Assembly (NCBI GenBank): GCA_023144585.1 | Contig: JAGLFI010000015.1 | Span: 1 to 10,729 of the forward strand | From: Desulfobacula sp. | GTDB taxonomy: Bacteria; Desulfobacterota; Desulfobacteria; Desulfobacterales; Desulfobacteraceae | Length of the DNA stretch: 10,729 nucleotides | Direction of reading: 5' to 3' | Shown: in pieces, positions 7,635-10,729 of the stretch | How positions within the stretch are numbered: the stretch's first letter is position 1 | Layout: each line of letters begins with the position of its first letter | Made by a program: the position numbers and the translations under genes | The notes under the pieces: generated by a model | Database searches by the model: none | What the model was told of the DNA's origin: nothing | The model's input: the letters and a program-made list of their open reading frames with translations, nothing else

Positions 7635-8581
7635 TCAACACCATAAAAAAACAATGGTTTCTATGTGGACTGGTGCTGATTTTTCTGGCAGTGATTTTTG
7701 ATAAAACAGGCTGGATTACTCTTTCCGGAATTTATTTAAAGAATCATAGTGGATCAAGCGTCATGATTTTTTTCATATTTATATTATCAGGCATGATCAT
7801 AGATATTGACCAGATGAAATCAGGCATAAGGGATGTTAAATCAACTCTTGCCGCTTTATTGATGATTATTGTCATTTCCCCTTTTGTTGCAGCGGCCATG
7901 AGTTTCTTGTCCCTGGAAATCGGTATCATCCTTGGCCTTTTCCTGGTAGCAGTGATGCCGACAACCATTTCAAGCGGCGTGGTGATGACGGGAAATGCCG
8001 GTGGGAATATGGCCCACGCACTTTTTGTAACTATTGTTTCCAATTGTATTGCCATTGTTTCCATTCCATTGGTGCTTTCAATTCTCCTGCTTTTGCAGCA
8101 ACAGGATAAAGTGCTGTCCATTGATCAAAAAGCAATTATTGTAAAATTGTTGATACTGGTACTTCTGCCCTTGCTCACCGGCATGTTTTTAAAGAAAATG
8201 GTTTTTAACATCACGGCAAATCAAAAAAAAATTATGGGAATTATCAACCAATGCTGTGTGATTTGTATCGTTTTTATGTCATTGTCCGGTGTCAAGGAGA
8301 TTCTCATACCCAAAAGCAGCAGTTTTCTCTTAATAGTTCCCCTGGTTATTATCTTTCATCTGTGTCTTTTGGGATTTTCCTTCCTGGTTTCCCGGCTTCT
8401 CAACATCGGCAAAGGCAAACGCGAGAGAGTGATTTTTATGGGATCACAAAAAACCCTGCCCCTTGCTGTCATGCTGCAGATGACATATTTCCCTGAATAT
8501 GGGACAGCTCTCCTTGTCTGCGTGGTGCATCATATTACTCATCTTATGATCGACGGCTATCTTGCCGTAAAGTTTAAATAG
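7631..8581 (+). CDS. Bile acid:sodium symporter (BASS/SBF-like) family transporter
   Basis: An inner-membrane protein of 316 residues with about nine or ten hydrophobic helices (for example 8-24, 43-56, 72-94, 97-110, 130-156, 167-185, 205-220, 231-255). It carries PTTISSGVVMTGNAGGN at 110-126 and GSQKTLPLAVML at 271-282, both typical of the SBF-like (YfeH-type) branch of the bile acid:Na+ symporter superfamily. Members move organic anions with sodium; the substrate here is unknown. The start is TTG at 7631, sharing bases with the ligase stop (TTGA), so translation is probably coupled. It ends the plus-strand run, and a convergent nfo gene begins 34 nt beyond its stop. Confidence 0.87.
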   Translation: MINTIKKQWFLCGLVLIFLAVIFDKTGWITLSGIYLKNHSGSSVMIFFIFILSGMIIDIDQMKSGIRDVKSTLAALLMIIVISPFVAAAMSFLSLEIGIILGLFLVAVMPTTISSGVVMTGNAGGNMAHALFVTIVSNCIAIVSIPLVLSILLLLQQQDKVLSIDQKAIIVKLLILVLLPLLTGMFLKKMVFNITANQKKIMGIINQCCVICIVFMSLSGVKEILIPKSSSFLLIVPLVIIFHLCLLGFSFLVSRLLNIGKGKRERVIFMGSQKTLPLAVMLQMTYFPEYGTALLVCVVHHITHLMIDGYLAVKFK

Positions 8582-8615
8582 CCTGAATATTATCTGACTC
8601 CAACCACTTATATTT

Positions 8616-9458
8616 TTATTCAATCAGGCTATAGAGGAGTCTGATCTCCTCTTCCCAGATGGATTGATCCGGTGTTTCAAGAACCATGGAAATATGGTCG
8701 AAGCGTGGGTCGTTCATGATAAATTTGAATGGCTCAAGCCCCAGGGATCCTTTTCCGATGCTTTCGTGTCTGTCTACCCGGCTTCCAAAGATTTTTTTCG
8801 AATCATTCAGGTGCATGGCTTTCAGGTAGCTGATACCAATGAGATTGTCAAACTCCTGAAGGGTGTTTTCAAAAGCCTTCGCTGTCTTGATATCGTACCC
8901 GGCAGAATAGATATGACAGGTGTCCAGGCATACCCCTATGCGGCTCTTGTCCTGGACATTCCCAATGATCCGGGCCAGGTGTTCGAATCGATGTCCCATA
9001 TTGGTTCCCTGTCCGGCGGTATTTTCGATGACCGCCGTGATGCCGGTTGTCTGGTCCAGGGCCAGGTTGATGGATTCGGCGATCCGTTCCAGGCAGTTAT
9101 CGGGATCCATTTTGTTCAGGTGACTTCCCGGATGAAAGTTCAGGTATCGAAGGCCCAGTTGTTCACAACGCTGCATCTCCTCAAGAAAGGCGCTCCTTGA
9201 TTTTTCCAGGGCTTCTTCTTCCGGGTGCCCAAGATTGATCAGATAGCTGTCATAGGGGAGGATGTGCCTGGGATTGTAACCGGTGCTCTGGCAGTTCTCT
9301 TTGAATTGGGTAATGTTTTTGTCAATCAGAGGTTTTGACATCCACCGTCTCTGGTTCCTGGTGAACATGGCAAAGGCCTTTGCTCCAATATTTTCAGCAT
9401 TTTCAGGGGCCTTTTCTACGCCTCCGCTGATACTCACATGGGCTCCGATATATTTCAT
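8616..9458 (-). CDS. nfo: Endonuclease IV (AP endonuclease)
   Basis: Deoxyribonuclease IV, a zinc TIM-barrel enzyme of base excision repair that cuts 5' of abasic sites. From the Met at 9458 the protein is 280 residues and, from memory of the E. coli enzyme, lines up without gaps over most of its length. It keeps Arg37, Tyr72, His109, Glu145, Asp179, His182, His216, Asp229, His231 and Glu261. One zinc ligand differs: residue 69 is Tyr (TAT at 9254-9252) in [11 protein letters not shown] where E. coli has His. I chose this start because MKYIGAHVS is the standard Nfo N-terminus. The frame stays open upstream to an ATG at 9593 with GGGAG just before it, which would add 45 residues and overlap the DUF2235 gene by 59 nt. 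The start at 9458 has no clear Shine-Dalgarno. Confidence 0.93.
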   Translation of the reverse strand: MKYIGAHVSISGGVEKAPENAENIGAKAFAMFTRNQRRWMSKPLIDKNITQFKENCQSTGYNPRHILPYDSYLINLGHPEEEALEKSRSAFLEEMQRCEQLGLRYLNFHPGSHLNKMDPDNCLERIAESINLALDQTTGITAVIENTAGQGTNMGHRFEHLARIIGNVQDKSRIGVCLDTCHIYSAGYDIKTAKAFENTLQEFDNLIGISYLKAMHLNDSKKIFGSRVDRHESIGKGSLGLEPFKFIMNDPRFDHISMVLETPDQSIWEEEIRLLYSLIE

Positions 9459-9534
9459 TTTTTGGGAATATACTTCATATTGGGTTGATTTTTCCGATGA
9501 GAATAGTCGGTTATAAAGCTGAACCTCTTTCTTG

Positions 9535-10557
9535 CTAAGCCCAATCATCCCCATCAAAATACTCAACCAAATTTTTCGGTCTGTATTTTTCATCCTGCTC
9601 CCATCTCAATTTCACAGACTCATGGATGAGTACAGGTCCTTTGCCATGATCAATGGCTCGAAAGTATTGTTTCTTGACCCTGTAAAAACTTCTCCTGGAA
9701 TTATGGACTTTTGCCAATGGACTTTGATTAACACTGTCTGTTAAATGTTCTTCAATGCTAAGACCTGAATCCTGAGCCTGGCTTATCATCCAGCCAAGAG
9801 CATTGTCCGACAAAACAGAACCATTGCTGTCCGGCTTGTAGCTTCCCCCTATATCTGCATGTGCTCCTGCAAACCAGACCTGTTTTATGTCCATATTCTG
9901 CCTTGGCTGCCAAATGGTGGGTTCAAAGTCTTTCCGATGTTCATCTATTGCCATGGCATGCCTTGCAATTCTTATATTCTTTCCAAGTTTTGTATCATAG
10001 AATTCATCTTTATCATTAAACAGTCCTAAAAAGGATATAGGGATGCCCATGGCGCCGACCGTATCCCATACACCGACAAATTTGACCTCCCGGGTGCCAT
10101 GAGAATACAGATTCCTGAATTTTATAGATTCTTTGCCTTCAGGAGCAAAGGCCGCCCCGTTTCTTTTATAATGATTCAATGCTTTTTGAATTAAGGCCGC
10201 CTCCGGCCTTTTAATAATACCGCAGTTATTTATCAATCCGCATAAACATCGGATCGTGTATGCACCCCTGCTGAAACCAAATAAATACAATTCATCTCCG
10301 GGCGAATAGTTTTGAACAATATACCGGTAATCATCCATAATATTTTTATGAACCCCGATATCGGTCGCACCTCCTATCACAGGGTCGTAATATGATCCCA
10401 CACCCCAGTCATAAAAAACCTGCTGACCAGTTTGATCTGCACCAAAGGGTTTGATAGCTCTTGCCATTCTAAGAACATTTGTAGGGAAATCTTACTTTAG
10501 GTTTTTTTCAGGCCGATTCCAAGTACCATCTGTACACATAACAATCCTTTTATTCAT
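9535..10557 (-). pseudogene. DUF2235 alpha/beta hydrolase, interrupted by an in-frame TAA
   Basis: The reading begins at ATG 10557 with AGAGAGG (10570-10564) six bases ahead and gives MNKRIVMCTDGTWNRPEKNLK, then TAA (10494-10492), then, in the same frame, DFPTNVLRMARAI and the rest of the protein. Together these form a normal DUF2235 N-terminus (CTDGTWN, TNVLRMARAI, then YDWGVGS), so one nonsense codon at codon 22 breaks a gene of about 340 codons. The remaining open part starts at Met 10467 (310 residues) and lacks the CTDGTWN strand and any Shine-Dalgarno. It keeps GFSRG with the nucleophile Ser (residue 66 from that Met), VWDTVG with Asp135, and GAHADIGG with His203. DUF2235 includes the Tle1-like type VI phospholipase effectors, but no secretion or immunity gene is visible here. 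It could be a pseudogene, a strain-level mutation, a sequencing error, or a gene rescued by re-initiation. Confidence 0.85.
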
Positions 10558-10563
10558 AATATG

Positions 10564-10570
10564 CCTCTCT
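10564..10570 (-). promoter_or_regulatory. Ribosome binding site of the DUF2235 gene
   Basis: AGAGAGG on the minus strand is followed by CATATT and ATG at 10557, a good Shine-Dalgarno with 6-nt spacing. It supports 10557 as the ancestral start rather than the downstream Met at 10467. Confidence 0.7.
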
Positions 10571-10610
10571 TAACACTTAGGTTCACTGGTTGCAGGGGGT
10601 TCCACAAATT

Positions 10611-10625
10611 TTGTTCGTGCAACAA
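10611..10625. repeat. Short hairpin upstream of the DUF2235 gene
   Basis: TTGTT (10611-10615) and AACAA (10621-10625) flank the 5-nt CGTGC. A second, longer-range pair is GTTGCA (10589-10594) with TGCAAC (10618-10623). It lies in the likely promoter region of the minus-strand gene and might be an operator, but it is short and A/T-rich. Confidence 0.25.
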
Positions 10626-10648
10626 AGATTGTTGAATAAAAACTTTTT

Positions 10649-10722
10649 AAAGAGGCTGAGCCTCCTGCAATCCAGTACAACCTTCGTTATGTGTTTATTG
10701 TTTTTCTTTAGAGCCTCTTGCA
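10649..10722. repeat. Cluster of GAGCCTC(C/T)TGCA repeats at the right edge
   Basis: GAGCCTCCTGCA (10658-10669) and GAGCCTCTTGCA (10711-10722) are direct repeats with one mismatch. AAGAGGCT (10650-10657) is an inverted copy of AGCCTCTT (10712-10719), and GAGGCTGAGCCTC (10653-10665) is an odd-length palindrome. On the minus strand this palindrome is followed by TTTAAAAAGTTTTTATT, a poor terminator-like arrangement. The stretch from 10558 to 10729 has no gene that I can see. The final repeat could be the terminal inverted repeat of an insertion sequence continuing past the window; this is a guess. Confidence 0.35.
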
Positions 10723-10729
10723 GAAATAA

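Noticed and set aside
8581..8629. Inverted repeat GCCTGA ... TCAGGC between the convergent transporter and nfo ends
   Set aside because: The arms are six bases with a loop of more than 35 nt and no proper T-run after either arm, so I do not call it a terminator.
8633..8652. AGAGGAG / CTCCTCT hairpin in the 3' end of nfo
   Set aside because: It is a 7-bp stem inside coding sequence without a T-run on either strand; it is likely codon-driven.
8664..9200. A 178-codon plus-strand open frame opposite nfo
   Set aside because: It is fully antisense to a clearly recognisable Nfo, has no family motifs and no ribosome site; it is a shadow frame.
1..10729. CRISPR arrays, tRNA or rRNA genes, prophage or defence genes
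   Set aside because: I saw no regularly spaced repeats, no tRNA-like cloverleaf and no phage or defence protein motifs in either strand.

Overview
The window looks like a chromosomal segment of an anaerobic, low-to-mid GC sulfate-reducing deltaproteobacterium, probably of the Desulfobacterales type. This is inferred, not measured. The reasons are an AhbB-type siroheme decarboxylase (the alternative haem route of sulfate reducers and archaea), a B12-domain radical SAM protein beside it, A/T-rich codon choice, and tightly packed genes with several TTG starts.

Layout, plus strand. Positions 1-128 are a leader with two tandem hairpins, the second a good intrinsic-terminator shape, ahead of a strong Shine-Dalgarno. 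Next come a Cys/Met-metabolism PLP enzyme (129-1262), ahbB (1302-1772) and a B12-binding-type radical SAM protein (1762-3117) that starts on TTG inside the end of ahbB. After a 72-nt gap a second packed run begins: a Na+/phosphate cotransporter with a PhoU-like tail (3190-4863, TTG start), a DUF1178 protein (4865-5296), a membrane-anchored alpha/beta hydrolase (5312-6115), a MatB-like AMP-forming acyl-CoA synthetase (6117-7634) and a bile-acid:sodium-symporter-family transporter (7631-8581, TTG start overlapping the ligase stop). Gaps of 1-15 nt and the overlap point to one transcript.

Layout, minus strand. Converging on this run are endonuclease IV (nfo, 8616-9458) and, upstream of it, a DUF2235 alpha/beta-hydrolase gene (9535-10557). 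The DUF2235 gene has its true start and Shine-Dalgarno at 10557 but is broken by an in-frame TAA at codon 22. The last 172 bases hold no gene that I can see, only short repeats that may belong to a mobile-element end continuing outside the window.

How the genes may work together. The first three genes could form a cofactor or sulfur-amino-acid unit around tetrapyrrole decarboxylation, but the roles of the PLP enzyme and the radical SAM protein are not known. The coupled ligase and transporter suggest uptake of an organic acid followed by CoA activation. Most of the window is ordinary. The clearest anomalies are the nonsense codon in the DUF2235 gene, a Tyr in place of the zinc ligand His69 in an otherwise textbook Nfo, a Glu in place of the usual aromatic residue in the A5 motif of the ligase, and the ahbB/radical-SAM coupling. 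I did not find a convincing new defence or mobile system.
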